64,000 bases of DNA from Bradyrhizobium sp. 200 (GTDB lineage Bacteria; Pseudomonadota; Alphaproteobacteria; Rhizobiales; Xanthobacteraceae), in NCBI RefSeq assembly GCF_023100945.1, contig NZ_CP064689.1, positions 1,904,001 to 1,968,000 on the forward strand. The letters run 5' to 3'. Shown here piece after piece: positions 21,326-30,928 of this stretch. Within the stretch, counting starts at the first letter, position 1; each line of letters begins with the position of its first letter. Made by a program: the position numbers and the translations under genes. The notes below the pieces were generated by a model, which made no database searches, was not told where the DNA came from, and saw only the letters and a list, made by a program, of their open reading frames with translations.

Positions 21326-22083
21326 TCAGTTCTTCAACCGGTACCCGGTCCGGAAAATCCACCACACCAAAACCATGCAGATGGCGAGGAAGCCGAGCGT
21401 CATGCCGAGGCTCAGGGCCACGCTGACGTCGGCGATCTCGTAAAAACTCCAGCGGAATCCCGAGATCAGATAGACCACGGGATTGAGCAGCGTGACGGTG
21501 CGCCAGCCCGAGGGCAGCATGTTCACCGAGTAGAAGCTGCCGCCGAGGAAGGTCAGCGGCGTCACCACCAGCATCGGGATCATCTGCAGCTTTTCGAACC
21601 CGTCGGCCCAGATGCCGATAATGAAGCCGAACAGGCTGAACGTCACCGCCGTCAGCACCAGGAAGGTCAGCATCCACCAGGGATGCGTGATGTGCAGCGG
21701 CACAAACAGGGCGGCGGTGGCGAGGATAATCAGGCCGAGGATGATCGACTTGGTCGCGGCCGCCCCGACATAGCCGATCACGATCTCGTAATAGGAAATC
21801 GGCGCCGACAATATTTCATAGATGGTGCCGACGAATTTAGGAAAATAGATTCCGAACGAGGCGTTGGCGATGCTTTGCGTCAGGACTGACAGCATCACCA
21901 GCCCCGGCACGATGAAGGTGCCGTAGCTGACGCCCTCGACCTCGGTGATGCGCGAGCCGATCGCGGCGCCGAACACCACGAAATAAAGCGAGGTGGAAAC
22001 CACCGGCGAGACGATGCTTTGCAGCAGGGTGCGCCAGGTGCGGGCCATTTCGAACAAATAGATGGCGCGGATCGCACGGTAAT

Positions 22084-22087
<4 letters not shown>
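21326..22087 (-). CDS. ABC-2 type transporter permease (YadH-like)
   Basis: A 253-residue permease with six hydrophobic helices. The N-terminus is cytosolic ([19 protein letters not shown]). Family segments include [20 protein letters not shown] and the late periplasmic [17 protein letters not shown] typical of ABC-2 exporters. It overlaps the upstream ATPase gene by four bases (ATGA), so the two are translationally coupled and form a YadGH-type exporter. Substrate unknown. Confidence 0.92.
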
Positions 22088-23016
<929 letters not shown>

Positions 23017-23146
23017 GGCAGTCTGAAAATGGATGTATGGCCGGCGTCGAAGCGGCGCTTTGGCCGGATCGAGGCGGGCGGAGGGTGGGAACCGGGAGAT
23101 AGGAACGCTTTGCCGCTTATGCAATCGCGCGGGGAAAAATTATGCC

Positions 23147-23230
23147 CCTACGCCCGCTGGACGAAACTATCGACCACTTTCTTCTCGCCGGCCTTCTCGA
23201 ACGCAATAGTGAGCTTGTTGCCGTCGATCT
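23147..23230 (-). pseudogene. Displaced copy of the uvrD/pcrA 3' end (84 bp)
   Basis: This segment is about 92% identical (7 mismatches in 84) to 24361-24444, the last codons of the helicase gene, in the same orientation. Read on the minus strand it still encodes IDGNKLTIAFEKAGEKKVVDSF and then a stop. Homology ends abruptly on both sides. It forms a direct repeat flanking the toxin-antitoxin remnants, as expected when an element integrates in the 3' end of a gene and supplies a replacement end. Confidence 0.85.
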
Positions 23231-23270
23231 ACGGCCAAGCCGATCAGATCTGCGCAACGTCAGGAAATGG

Positions 23271-23600
23271 TCAAATCGGTAGCGTTGTTTTCGCCACCTC
23301 GTTTGCCTTCGCGAGGGCGCGACGAACAGCTTTGGGCTCATTCTTGATGACGCTAATAAGCGTGCGGGCTGCGCCGGAAGGGCGGCGCGTACCAAGCTCC
23401 CACTTCCGTACAGTTCCGACTCCCGTTCCAATCAGGGCGGCGAACTCGTCCTGTGACAGACCAAACATTAGCCGCGCTTCGGTTTCCTTTGGAGTGACAC
23501 GATGCACAATCGCCTTTGTCGTCCTTCCCGAAGCATGATTGTGCGCCTCGCGTAGACTCGCGCGAATGTCGTCGGCAAGCCGGCTGCTCTTGCTCGTCAT
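23271..23600 (-). CDS. XRE-family antitoxin (HigA-like)
   Basis: A 109-residue DNA-binding antitoxin. The C-terminal half contains the helix-turn-helix LMFGLSQDEFAALIGTGVGTVRKWELG with the characteristic RRPSGAARTLI that follows in HigA/MqsA-like antitoxins paired with RelE/HigB toxins. The ATG at 23600 overlaps the stop of the upstream broken toxin (ATGA), which supports this start over one 12 bases earlier. The gene appears intact although its toxin is not. Confidence 0.85.
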   Translation of the reverse strand: MTSKSSRLADDIRASLREAHNHASGRTTKAIVHRVTPKETEARLMFGLSQDEFAALIGTGVGTVRKWELGTRRPSGAARTLISVIKNEPKAVRRALAKANEVAKTTLPI

Positions 23601-23771
23601 TTTTCTTTCCATTGCCTCACGATTTCCCTCATAGAGGCCGCAAATTCTCGTCTTTCAGCAGTTGTCGCTTTTTTCATTTTTTGCATAAAGTGCCAGCAGC
23701 AGAATTGGAAAATCCTCATTGTAAAATAGTAGACGACTTGTTCCGCAATGCATCGCGCCGACGAAAAGCGC
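23597..23771 (-). pseudogene. RelE/HigB-type toxin remnant, 5'-truncated and frameshifted
   Basis: On the minus strand one frame reads RLLFYNEDFPILLLALYAKNEK and then hits a stop. Shifting one base at the A6 run near 23661-23666 restores the family-like tail TTAERREFAASMREIVRQWKEK, whose stop overlaps the antitoxin start. The N-terminal half of the toxin is absent because the sequence runs directly into the end of hicB. So both a truncation and a probable single-base frameshift have inactivated it. Confidence 0.75.
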
Positions 23772-24062
23772 CTATTCCGCAGCGTGAGCGCGCGCAGGCA
23801 GTTCGATCAGGGCGACCATATAGGTCTTGAGATCACCTGCGATTGCGGGGTCGGATTTCAGTTCGGTCAATGTCCGCGGGCGGGGCAACGATTTGCCGTC
23901 CTCTTCGAAGCTTTCCGCATATAGCTCCAGCGCTTCGGGCGCGTGGCGCAGTGCTTGGTCAATATCATCGCCCCCGGAAGTGCAGCCGGGCAGGTCTGGA
24001 AACCAGACGCCGACAGCGTGGTCCGGTCCTGCATCTTCAATGAGGGCGATGTAATGGGCCAT
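23772..24062 (-). CDS. hicB: HicB-family antitoxin
   Basis: A 96-residue protein of the HicB antitoxin family with the degraded RNase-H-like fold: YIALIEDAGPDHAVGVWFPDLPGCTSGGDDIDQALRHA matches the family core, including the PDLPGC motif. It would bind and neutralise HicA and repress the operon. It follows the broken hicA by 8 bases and its stop abuts the RelE remnant. No C-terminal DNA-binding domain is evident. Confidence 0.88.
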   Translation of the reverse strand: MAHYIALIEDAGPDHAVGVWFPDLPGCTSGGDDIDQALRHAPEALELYAESFEEDGKSLPRPRTLTELKSDPAIAGDLKTYMVALIELPARAHAAE

Positions 24063-24070
24063 GGTTAATC

Positions 24071-24263
24071 TCAGTCAGGTTTCCATCCTGCGCCCTTATA
24101 AATGGCACGGACTAGGCCTTTTCCCAAGTCCTTCTTGGGGTGCGGAACGACAAGTGTTTCGCCCGAGACGGTGTTCTTAGACGTGGTGGGAGCCCGTTAC
24201 GCGAACAAGAGTCCATCCTTCGCGCTCCAGGCGTCGAATAATCTCGCGGCTGCTCGTCAACAT
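24071..24263 (-). pseudogene. hicA: HicA toxin with a 2-bp frameshift deletion
   Basis: Minus-strand translation from ATG 24263 gives SSREIIRRLEREGWTLVRV then TGSHHV and an immediate stop. Shifting frame gives TVSGETLVVPHPKKDLGKGL, then VRAIYKGAGWKPD ending at 24071. Together these are a complete HicA mRNA-interferase (about 64 residues) including the catalytic His in GSHH. Two bases are missing between the Val and Lys codons (a Phe codon TTC reduced to T, near 24178). The toxin is therefore inactive as it stands, while its antitoxin hicB is intact. Confidence 0.85.
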
Positions 24264-24360
24264 GGAAAGAAGGCCCCCCAGGGTCGAACAATATGACGGG
24301 GGACTACAACGCGCTAGACCGTGTTAAGTGAGCGTGACACCGATCAATTCGCCGTCGCGC

Positions 24361-24444
24361 CCTACACCCGCTCCACGAAACTATCGACTACTTTCTTCTC
24401 GCCGGCCTTCTCGAACGCGATTGTCAGCTTGTTGCCGTCGATCT
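24361..24444 (-). repeat. Direct-repeat copy of the helicase 3' end (partner of 23147-23230)
   Basis: These are the functional last codons of uvrD/pcrA. With the displaced copy they bound a 1.1 kb stretch of toxin-antitoxin remnants in direct orientation. The 97 bases between hicA and this site hold nothing I recognise. Confidence 0.85.
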
Positions 24445-27043
24445 TCACCACATGGCCGTAGCCGAACTTCTGGTGAAACACGCGGTCGTCGAGCGAGAAT
24501 TCCGAAACGGTGCCGGTGGATTTTGCGACCAGCTCGCCTTCGATCACGATCGGACCGCGCTTGTTGCGCGAAAAGCCGCCGCCGCTTGAGAAGGCATCGC
24601 TGCGCGAGCCTGAAAATGACGACTGGCTTTCCTCGAAACCGCCGCGGGCCTGTCCGCGACCACCCTGACCGCGATTGCGGTTGGCCTGCGCGCGCTGCCA
24701 GCCCGGCGTGGCGTAGCTGGAGCCGAAGGATTCGACATTGTCGAAGCGCGAGGGGCCGTAGCCGCCGCTGCCGCCCCAGCCGGAGCCGCCCTTGGATTCG
24801 GTGATCTCGACATTGGCCGGCGGCAATTCGTCGAGGAAGCGCGACGGGATCGTGGTCGACCACGTGCCGTGGATGCGGCGGTTGGTGGCGAAATAGAGTT
24901 TGGCGCGGCGGCGTGCGCGGGTCAGCCCGACATGGGCGAGGCGACGCTCTTCTTCGAGGCCGGCGCGGCCCTGTTCGTCCAGCGTGCGCTGGCTCGGGAA
25001 CAGGCCTTCTTCCCAGCCGGGCAGGAACACGTTATCGAACTCCAGCCCCTTGGCCGAATGCAGCGTCATCAGCGACACCGCTTCTTCCTCGGCGCCGCCG
25101 TCGCGGTCCATCACCAGCGAGATATGTTCGAGAAAACCCTGCAGGTTCTCGAACTCTTCCATCGAGCGCACGAGTTCTTTCAAGTTATCCAGCCGGCCCG
25201 CGGCGTCGGCGGAGCGGTCCTTCTGCCACATCTCGGTGTAGCCGCTCTCGTCGAGCACGATTTCGGCCAATTCCGTATGCGAGGTCACCTCGCGCTGCGC
25301 CCGCCAGCGGTCGAATTGTGCGACGAGGTCGCGCAGGCTCCCGCGCGCCTTCGGTTTCAGTTCGTCGGTCTCGACCACGGCGCGCGCCGCCTCGAACAGG
25401 GGAATGCGGCGCTTGCGGGCGTGGTCGTGCAGCATCTGCACGGTGGCGTCACCAAGCCCGCGCTTCGGAACATTGATGATGCGCTCGAAGGCGAGATCGT
25501 CGGCCGGTGAGTTGATCGTGCGCAGATAGGCCAGCGCGTCGCGGATTTCGGCGCGCTCGTAGAACCGGGGGCCGCCGATCACGCGATAAGGCAGGCCGAG
25601 CGTGACGAAGCGATCTTCAAACTCGCGCATCTGGAACGAGGCGCGCACCAGGATCGCGACCTCGTTGAGGTTTTCGCCGGCGCGCTGCAACTCCTCGATC
25701 TCCTCGCCGATGGCGCGGGCCTCCTCTTCCGAATCCCAGGAGCCGGTGACGGTGACCTTTTCGCCGTCGACATCCTCGGTGCGCAGCGTCTTGCCGAGCC
25801 GGCCTTCATTGTGCGCGATCAGATGTGAGGCAGCGGCGAGGATGTGGCCGGTGGAGCGGTAATTGCGTTCGAGGCGGATGACTTTTGCGCCGGGAAAGTC
25901 GTGCTCGAAGCGCAGGATGTTGTCGACCTCCGCGCCGCGCCAGCCATAGATTGACTGGTCGTCGTCGCCGACGCAGCAGATGTTTTTGGGAGGCGAGGCG
26001 GGGGCGGTCTTCTCCCTCTCCCCGTCCTTTACGGGGTCGAGACGAGCGGAGCTCGCTCTTAGAGGGTCGGGGTGAGGGGCTGTCTCCGCGAGTTCAGCAC
26101 GTGGAGAGTCCCCCTCACCCGGATTGCTCTGGCGCGCAATTGCGCTGCCGGGCAATCCGACCTCTCCCCGCAAGCGGGGCGAAGTTAGATCACCCGGAAT
26201 GATCGCCGACAGCGGAACCCCCGGCCGCGACGGCGCCTGCGACAGCAGTCGCAGCCAGAGATACTGCGCGACGTTGGTGTCCTGATATTCGTCGACCAGA
26301 ATGAACTTGAACCGGCTCTGGTACTGCCGCAGCACATCCGGGTTTTCGCGGAACAGCCGGATGTTCTCCAGCAGGAGATCGCCGAAATCGGCGGCATTGA
26401 GGATTTTCAGCCGCTCCTGGTAGCTGGCGTAGAGCTTACCACCCCTGCCGTTGCCGAACATCGCGGCTTCGCCTGACGGCACCTGCGAAGGCGCCAGCCC
26501 GCGGTTCTTCCAGCCGTCGATCAATCCGGCCAGCATGCGCGCCGGCCAGCGCTTGTCGTCGATGTTCTCGGCCTGCAGCAATTGCTTCAAGAGCCGAACC
26601 TGATCGTCGACGTCGAGCACGGTGAAATTGGATTTGAGCTGCACCAGCTCGGCGTGGAAACGCAGGATGCGGCCGCCGATCGAGTGGAAGGTGCCGAGCC
26701 ACGGCATGCCTTCCACGGCCTGGCCGAGCATCTGGCCGAGTCGCAGCTTCATCTCGCGCGCGGCCTTGTTGGTGAAGGTCACCGACAGGATTTCATGCGG
26801 GCGCGCGCGGCCCTGGCTCAGGATGTGGGCGATGCGCGTGGTCAGCACGCGGGTCTTGCCGGTACCGGCGCCAGCCAGCACCAGAACCGGCCCATCGAGC
26901 GTTACGACAGCTTCGCGCTGTTCGGGATTGAGTCCGTTCAGATATTGCGGACCGGCCGCGGCCCGCGCGCGCGCGGCGATGCCGCCAGCCGCAGGCTGGT
27001 GCTCGGGGACGCCGTGATGGGGCAGTTTGCTCGGCTCGGTCAT
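24362..27043 (-). CDS. uvrD: UvrD/PcrA-family DNA helicase with in-frame repeat insertion
   Basis: Superfamily 1A 3'-5' helicase for nucleotide excision and mismatch repair. Walker A is AGAGTGKTRVL, motif II is LVDEYQDTN, motif III is VGDDDQSIYGWRGA, motif IV includes RLERNYRST and motif V/VI features MTLHSAKGLEFD and HVGLTRARR. The 893 residues from ATG 27043 are longer than usual because 83 extra residues lie between motifs II and III (see the repeat entry). A Gly/Ser/Arg-rich linker (about 780-850) and a Tudor-like C-terminal end follow. No close operon partner. Confidence 0.95.
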   Translation of the reverse strand: MTEPSKLPHHGVPEHQPAAGGIAARARAAAGPQYLNGLNPEQREAVVTLDGPVLVLAGAGTGKTRVLTTRIAHILSQGRARPHEILSVTFTNKAAREMKLRLGQMLGQAVEGMPWLGTFHSIGGRILRFHAELVQLKSNFTVLDVDDQVRLLKQLLQAENIDDKRWPARMLAGLIDGWKNRGLAPSQVPSGEAAMFGNGRGGKLYASYQERLKILNAADFGDLLLENIRLFRENPDVLRQYQSRFKFILVDEYQDTNVAQYLWLRLLSQAPSRPGVPLSAIIPGDLTSPRLRGEVGLPGSAIARQSNPGEGDSPRAELAETAPHPDPLRASSARLDPVKDGEREKTAPASPPKNICCVGDDDQSIYGWRGAEVDNILRFEHDFPGAKVIRLERNYRSTGHILAAASHLIAHNEGRLGKTLRTEDVDGEKVTVTGSWDSEEEARAIGEEIEELQRAGENLNEVAILVRASFQMREFEDRFVTLGLPYRVIGGPRFYERAEIRDALAYLRTINSPADDLAFERIINVPKRGLGDATVQMLHDHARKRRIPLFEAARAVVETDELKPKARGSLRDLVAQFDRWRAQREVTSHTELAEIVLDESGYTEMWQKDRSADAAGRLDNLKELVRSMEEFENLQGFLEHISLVMDRDGGAEEEAVSLMTLHSAKGLEFDNVFLPGWEEGLFPSQRTLDEQGRAGLEEERRLAHVGLTRARRRAKLYFATNRRIHGTWSTTIPSRFLDELPPANVEITESKGGSGWGGSGGYGPSRFDNVESFGSSYATPGWQRAQANRNRGQGGRGQARGGFEESQSSFSGSRSDAFSSGGGFSRNKRGPIVIEGELVAKSTGTVSEFSLDDRVFHQKFGYGHVVKIDGNKLTIAFEKAGEKKVVDSFVERV
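25988..26236 (-). repeat. Palindromic repeat element inserted in frame in uvrD/pcrA
   Basis: In UvrD/PcrA proteins motif II and motif III are normally separated by a few residues after LRLL. Here 83 Pro/Arg/Ser/Gly-rich residues intervene. The DNA core (about 26010-26196) is made of repeat-like palindromes: CTCTCCCCGCAAGCGGGG, the hairpin CGGATTGC...GCAATCCG (about 26119-26158), and GGGTGAGGGG/CCCCCTCACCC arms. The 249-base insert keeps the frame and contains no stop on the coding strand. Confidence 0.85.
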
Positions 27044-27332
27044 CGTCGAATCGCGTTGGCCCCACGATGGCACCGTGAGGCGGTAAAGGGGAGCCTTCTT
27101 AGCAGGGATTGAGGGCCATATAGGGCCTGTCCGGCCGTTTTGACAGGTTTAATCCCGGCGCTTTTGCCAGCCCGATTTCGAGGCTTTGCCGCGATTTTGT
27201 TCCGCCAGAATCGTCAAATTTCGGGGTTTTGCGGCCAGGAACCTTCATTTCCGGGCCGGATTGATCCTGCAGTCGGTGCGCGACGCTGCTGTCGCCGCCA
27301 TTGCGAGAGCAACAGCCAATCGAGGTCGTGTC

Positions 27333-27506
27333 ATGCTGAGCTGGGTCGTTACGTTTCTCATAATCGCGTTGATCGCAGGTATCCTGGGCTTCGGCGGCAT
27401 CGCCGGCGCTTCCGTCGAAATCGCCAAGGCAATCTTCTTTATCGCCGTGATCCTGTTCCTGGTCTCGGCCGTGGTGGGACTGGTGCGCGGACGCAGCAAC
27501 GTCTAG
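27333..27506 (+). CDS. DUF1328 small membrane protein (YtjA-like)
   Basis: A 57-residue protein with two transmembrane helices ([21 protein letters not shown] and [19 protein letters not shown]) and a short basic end RGRSNV, matching DUF1328. Function is not established; members are common and often stress-related. The ATG at 27333 with a GAGG upstream is preferred over starts 147 bases earlier. It ends convergently with the next gene; the 119-base gap holds an inverted repeat (CCATCCGGT 27542, ACCGGATGG 27600) with a long loop. Confidence 0.88.
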   Translation: MLSWVVTFLIIALIAGILGFGGIAGASVEIAKAIFFIAVILFLVSAVVGLVRGRSNV

Positions 27507-27625
27507 CCGGCGCGGCTGACTGCGAGCTTTCAATAGGTTGTCCATCCGGTACCGGTCTGGGAAGCTGAAGTTGTCGAAGCTTTAGTGTCCTTGAGAGGAA
27601 CCGGATGGACCCACACAAAACTCGG

Positions 27626-28771
27626 TCAGGGTGCGAGCTCTGCTCTAACCTCACCGAGCAGCGCCATGCCACCTAACCGGCCCAATTCGTCCGAACATTT
27701 CGCGCTATTGCCGTAGCAGCCGAATGCAACCGCGACGCGCTCCGAAAGCGGTCCGATGCAGGGCAGGCGTGTATCGCCAAAGGTGGTCATGCAAGGCACG
27801 ACGCGGCGCTCTTCGAAATTGAGGTCGCGGATACGGTCAAGGATCTGCTTTTGAAGCCGATCAGCAACGTCAATCGATCCGCCCGATTTGAACCAGTCCT
27901 TGATATCCGCCTCGCTTTCGAGCGGAAGGTCGACCGGATCACCGCCGAGCTTTAACCAGGTTTGGCCGTCCGGATAGGGGATCGGCGGCAGAATATAAGG
28001 ATTCTCGCCCTTGGGCCCGATACAACGCATCGACGGCATTCCGGCCAGGCGTTGAACCTCCGCCGCACCAAGCCGAAACAGCGCCGCGGTACGCGCATAG
28101 ACCGTAAACCCCAACGATCGACCGAGCAGCGATTGGGTATGCCCGCCTGCCGCAACGAGAACACGCTCGGCATCGACACTGCCCGATCTCGTCCGGATCG
28201 TCACGCCAGAGCCGCTTTCCGAAATCCCCAGGGCAGGTTCGTCGATGATCCGAGCCCCGGCGCGCTCCGCCGCGATCGTCTGTGCCCGGACCAGGCGGCG
28301 CGGTGAGATGTATCCGGCATTCCGCGGCTCGAAATACCCCTGCATTCCCGCCGTTGATCTCAGAAACGGAAATCGCGCCGCGAGCCCCGTATCATCATAT
28401 GCTTCACAAAGGATCCCGGCCTCAGCGCAGATTTTGCCAACCGAAGCGACATCAGTGCTTTCGCCGGGGCCAACGTGAAGCGCGCCAACTTCCCGGTAGA
28501 ATTCCACACCGCTCTCCGCTGAAATCTCGCCGTAGCGCGAAATCGCAGCGCGGCCCGCCTGCCTCCAAAACGGGTACGGATCGAAACTCCGCGTGATACG
28601 GCCCTCATCGTAGTGGCTTCCAAAGACGCCGCTATGGCGCGAATAGTCTGCCGGCTCATCGGGCCCGATCAGTGCAACATCATGGCCCATTTTGGACAAA
28701 TGTCGCGCGGCCGCCGACCCGATCAGACCACGTCCGACCACCGCAAGTCTGATCGCTTTATTGGCGCTCAC
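27626..28771 (-). CDS. FAD-dependent amine oxidoreductase (DAO/sarcosine-oxidase-like)
   Basis: A 381-residue flavoprotein of the DadA/monomeric sarcosine oxidase/N-methyltryptophan oxidase fold. The FAD motif VVGRGLIGSAAARHLSKMG is at residues 9-27. A second conserved stretch is VLVAAGGHTQSLLG, and the C-terminal VAFGCYGNSAKCSDELGRL has the Cys-containing region where related sarcosine oxidases attach FAD covalently. Likely oxidises a secondary or N-methyl amino acid. It lies 111 bases downstream of the thioesterase gene. Confidence 0.85.
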   Translation of the reverse strand: MSANKAIRLAVVGRGLIGSAAARHLSKMGHDVALIGPDEPADYSRHSGVFGSHYDEGRITRSFDPYPFWRQAGRAAISRYGEISAESGVEFYREVGALHVGPGESTDVASVGKICAEAGILCEAYDDTGLAARFPFLRSTAGMQGYFEPRNAGYISPRRLVRAQTIAAERAGARIIDEPALGISESGSGVTIRTRSGSVDAERVLVAAGGHTQSLLGRSLGFTVYARTAALFRLGAAEVQRLAGMPSMRCIGPKGENPYILPPIPYPDGQTWLKLGGDPVDLPLESEADIKDWFKSGGSIDVADRLQKQILDRIRDLNFEERRVVPCMTTFGDTRLPCIGPLSERVAVAFGCYGNSAKCSDELGRLGGMALLGEVRAELAP

Positions 28772-28882
28772 GATTAACCCCTACGCCTTGCTGGCATAAG
28801 CAGCCGTCGGCGCTTGACGACGACGATTTCCAGATACTCGCTCGGCAGCGCCATGGCGCCGCCCTCGGCGCTGACCATGTCG

Positions 28883-29407
28883 CTATTTCGCGGGCATCGC
28901 AACCTTGCGGCCGATCCCCTCGGGCCGCGGCACGGCGGTATGCTTGTCCACCACCGCCTCGATGCGGGCGCGAATATCAGGCGGGAAGGGCGCAACCTTC
29001 CGCTGCTTCATGTCCATGTGGAGCGTCATGTTTTCCGACGTGGCGGAGAGCCAGCCTTCGGTCGCGTGCCGCAATTCCTCGAACGTGTGCAGCCGCTTCT
29101 CGTCATGACCTAACAGATAAACCGAAATCTGAACGGGATCGCCGAGGTGAATTTCGCGCAAGTAGCGGACATGGGCTTCGGCGGTGAAGGTCGAGCCGTG
29201 GCGTTCCTTCATGTAGGCAGGCCCGATCCCGAGTTGCAGCCACATTTCGTCGATCGCGCGGTCCATCATGACGTTGTAATAGGCCATGTTGAGATGGCCG
29301 TTATAGTCGATCCATTGCGGTTCGATCTGCATCACCGAGGACAGGAACGGGGCCGGCGGCAGCGGCATATTGTTCAGGCGGTCGCCGGCGGCGGCAGCGG
29401 TCGTCAT
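28883..29407 (-). CDS. Acyl-CoA thioesterase family protein (hotdog fold)
   Basis: About 174 residues with the 4HBT hotdog fold: the motif WIDYNGHLNMAYYNVMMDRA carries the conserved Asp/His region, followed by HVRYLREIHLGDPVQI. Adjacent ATGs at 29410 and 29407 both follow an AGGGA ribosome-binding site; 29407 has better spacing. It is transcribed divergently from the FAD-linked oxidase at 29491 across about 80 bases. Related proteins appear in carnitine and aromatic-acid degradation, but context does not fix the substrate. Confidence 0.83.
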   Translation of the reverse strand: MTTAAAAGDRLNNMPLPPAPFLSSVMQIEPQWIDYNGHLNMAYYNVMMDRAIDEMWLQLGIGPAYMKERHGSTFTAEAHVRYLREIHLGDPVQISVYLLGHDEKRLHTFEELRHATEGWLSATSENMTLHMDMKQRKVAPFPPDIRARIEAVVDKHTAVPRPEGIGRKVAMPAK

Positions 29408-29490
29408 CATCCATCCCTTTGTTTTTACGGGTCTCTTGACCCCCCTTATATCCTTTGCCACGGTCCGCTCAAATCCGGGAGGAATTTGGC

Positions 29491-30909
29491 GTGGCGACGA
29501 CGATATCAGGTAGTGTGAAGCGGCCGGAGCCGCAGGCGCTGGCAAGCGCGGTCGAGGCGCTGGCGGCGCGATTCGGCAACCGGCTGATCACCTCGCAGGC
29601 GGTGCGCGAGCAGCACGCCCATACCACCACCTGGCTGCCGACGCAGCCGCCGGACGCGGTGGTGATGGCGCAGGAAACCCAGGACATCCAGGACGTGGTG
29701 CGGATCTGCGCCCAGTTCGGCATTCCCGTGATCGCCTTCGGCACCGGCACTTCGCTGGAAGGCCAGGTCAACGCGCCGGCCGGCGGCGTCTGCATCGACC
29801 TGCGCGACATGAACCGGATTCTCGAAGTCCATGCCGAAGACCTTGATTGCGTGATCCAGCCGGGCGTCACCCGCAAGGCGCTGAACGAGCATCTGCGCGA
29901 CCAGGGATTGTTTTTCCCGATCGATCCCGGCGCCGACGCTTCGCTCGGCGGCATGGCCGCGACGCGAGCCTCCGGCACCAATGCGGTGCGCTACGGCACC
30001 ATGCGCGACAACGTGCTGGCGCTCAAAGTGGTGCGCGGCGACGGCGAGATCATCACGACCGGCACGCGGGCGAAAAAATCATCGGCCGGTTACGACCTGA
30101 CGCATCTGTTCGTCGGCGCCGAAGGGACGCTCGGCATCATCTCCGAACTCACCATCAAGCTGCGCGGTATCCCCGAGACGATCGCCGCCGCCGCCTGTTC
30201 CTTCGAGACCGTGCGCGGCGCCTGTCAGGCCACGATCCTCGCCATCCAGACCGGCATTCCGCTGGCGCGGATCGAACTGCTCAACGCCGAGCAGGTCCGC
30301 GCCTGCAATGCCTATTCGAAGCTGACCTTGCCGGAGACGCCGCTGCTGCTTCTGGAATTTCATGGCAGCGAGGTCGAGGTCGCCGAGCAGTCGAGGAATT
30401 TCAGCGAGATCGCCAGGGAATGCGGCGGCGGCGATTTCACCTGGACCACCAAGCCCGAGGACCGCACCAAACTCTGGCAGGCGCGGCACGACGCCTATTG
30501 GTCGGTGAAGGCGCTGCGGCCGGGGGCGGGCGTGGTGGCGACCGACGTCTGCGTGCCGATCTCGAGGCTGGCAGATTGCGTCACCGAGACCGAGGACGAC
30601 CTGAAGCGGCTCAACCTGCTGTCGCCGATCGTCGGCCATGTCGGCGACGGCAACTTCCATTGCTCGCTGGTCTGCGACGTCGACAACAAGGAGGAAATGG
30701 CGCGCGGCGAGGACTTCATGCATCGCCTGGTCGAGCGGGCGCAGTCGATGGGCGGCACCTGCACCGGCGAGCACGGCATCGGACAGGGCAAGCAGAAATA
30801 CCTCGAGGCCGAGCTAGGCCCCGAGGCGATCGACGCCATGCGCGCGCTGAAGCAGGCGCTCGACCCGCAGAACATTTTCAATCCCGGCAAGATCATGCCG
30901 GTGGGGTAG
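29491..30909 (+). CDS. FAD-binding D-2-hydroxyacid dehydrogenase (GlcD/D-lactate dehydrogenase-like)
   Basis: A 472-residue PCMH-type flavoprotein. The FAD-binding half contains VIAFGTGTSLEGQVNAP, PIDPGADASLGGMAATRASGTNAVRYG and GAEGTLGIISELTIKL. The C-terminal half contains the substrate-domain motif HVGDGNFHCSL with metal/active-site His and the final GEHGIGQGK...NIFNPGKI. It resembles cytochrome-dependent D-lactate dehydrogenase. The start is GTG 29491, because an excellent GGGAGGA ribosome-binding site precedes it by 8 bases; a TTG at 29455 lacks one. Confidence 0.92.
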   Translation: MATTISGSVKRPEPQALASAVEALAARFGNRLITSQAVREQHAHTTTWLPTQPPDAVVMAQETQDIQDVVRICAQFGIPVIAFGTGTSLEGQVNAPAGGVCIDLRDMNRILEVHAEDLDCVIQPGVTRKALNEHLRDQGLFFPIDPGADASLGGMAATRASGTNAVRYGTMRDNVLALKVVRGDGEIITTGTRAKKSSAGYDLTHLFVGAEGTLGIISELTIKLRGIPETIAAAACSFETVRGACQATILAIQTGIPLARIELLNAEQVRACNAYSKLTLPETPLLLLEFHGSEVEVAEQSRNFSEIARECGGGDFTWTTKPEDRTKLWQARHDAYWSVKALRPGAGVVATDVCVPISRLADCVTETEDDLKRLNLLSPIVGHVGDGNFHCSLVCDVDNKEEMARGEDFMHRLVERAQSMGGTCTGEHGIGQGKQKYLEAELGPEAIDAMRALKQALDPQNIFNPGKIMPVG

Positions 30910-30928
30910 AGGGCAGCGGCGATGCACC

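Noticed and set aside
23597..23771. Programmed -1 frameshift at AAAAAAG in the RelE-like remnant
   Set aside because: The heptamer is not in the required phase, a +1 shift would be needed, and the toxin also lacks its N-terminal half, so decay is simpler.
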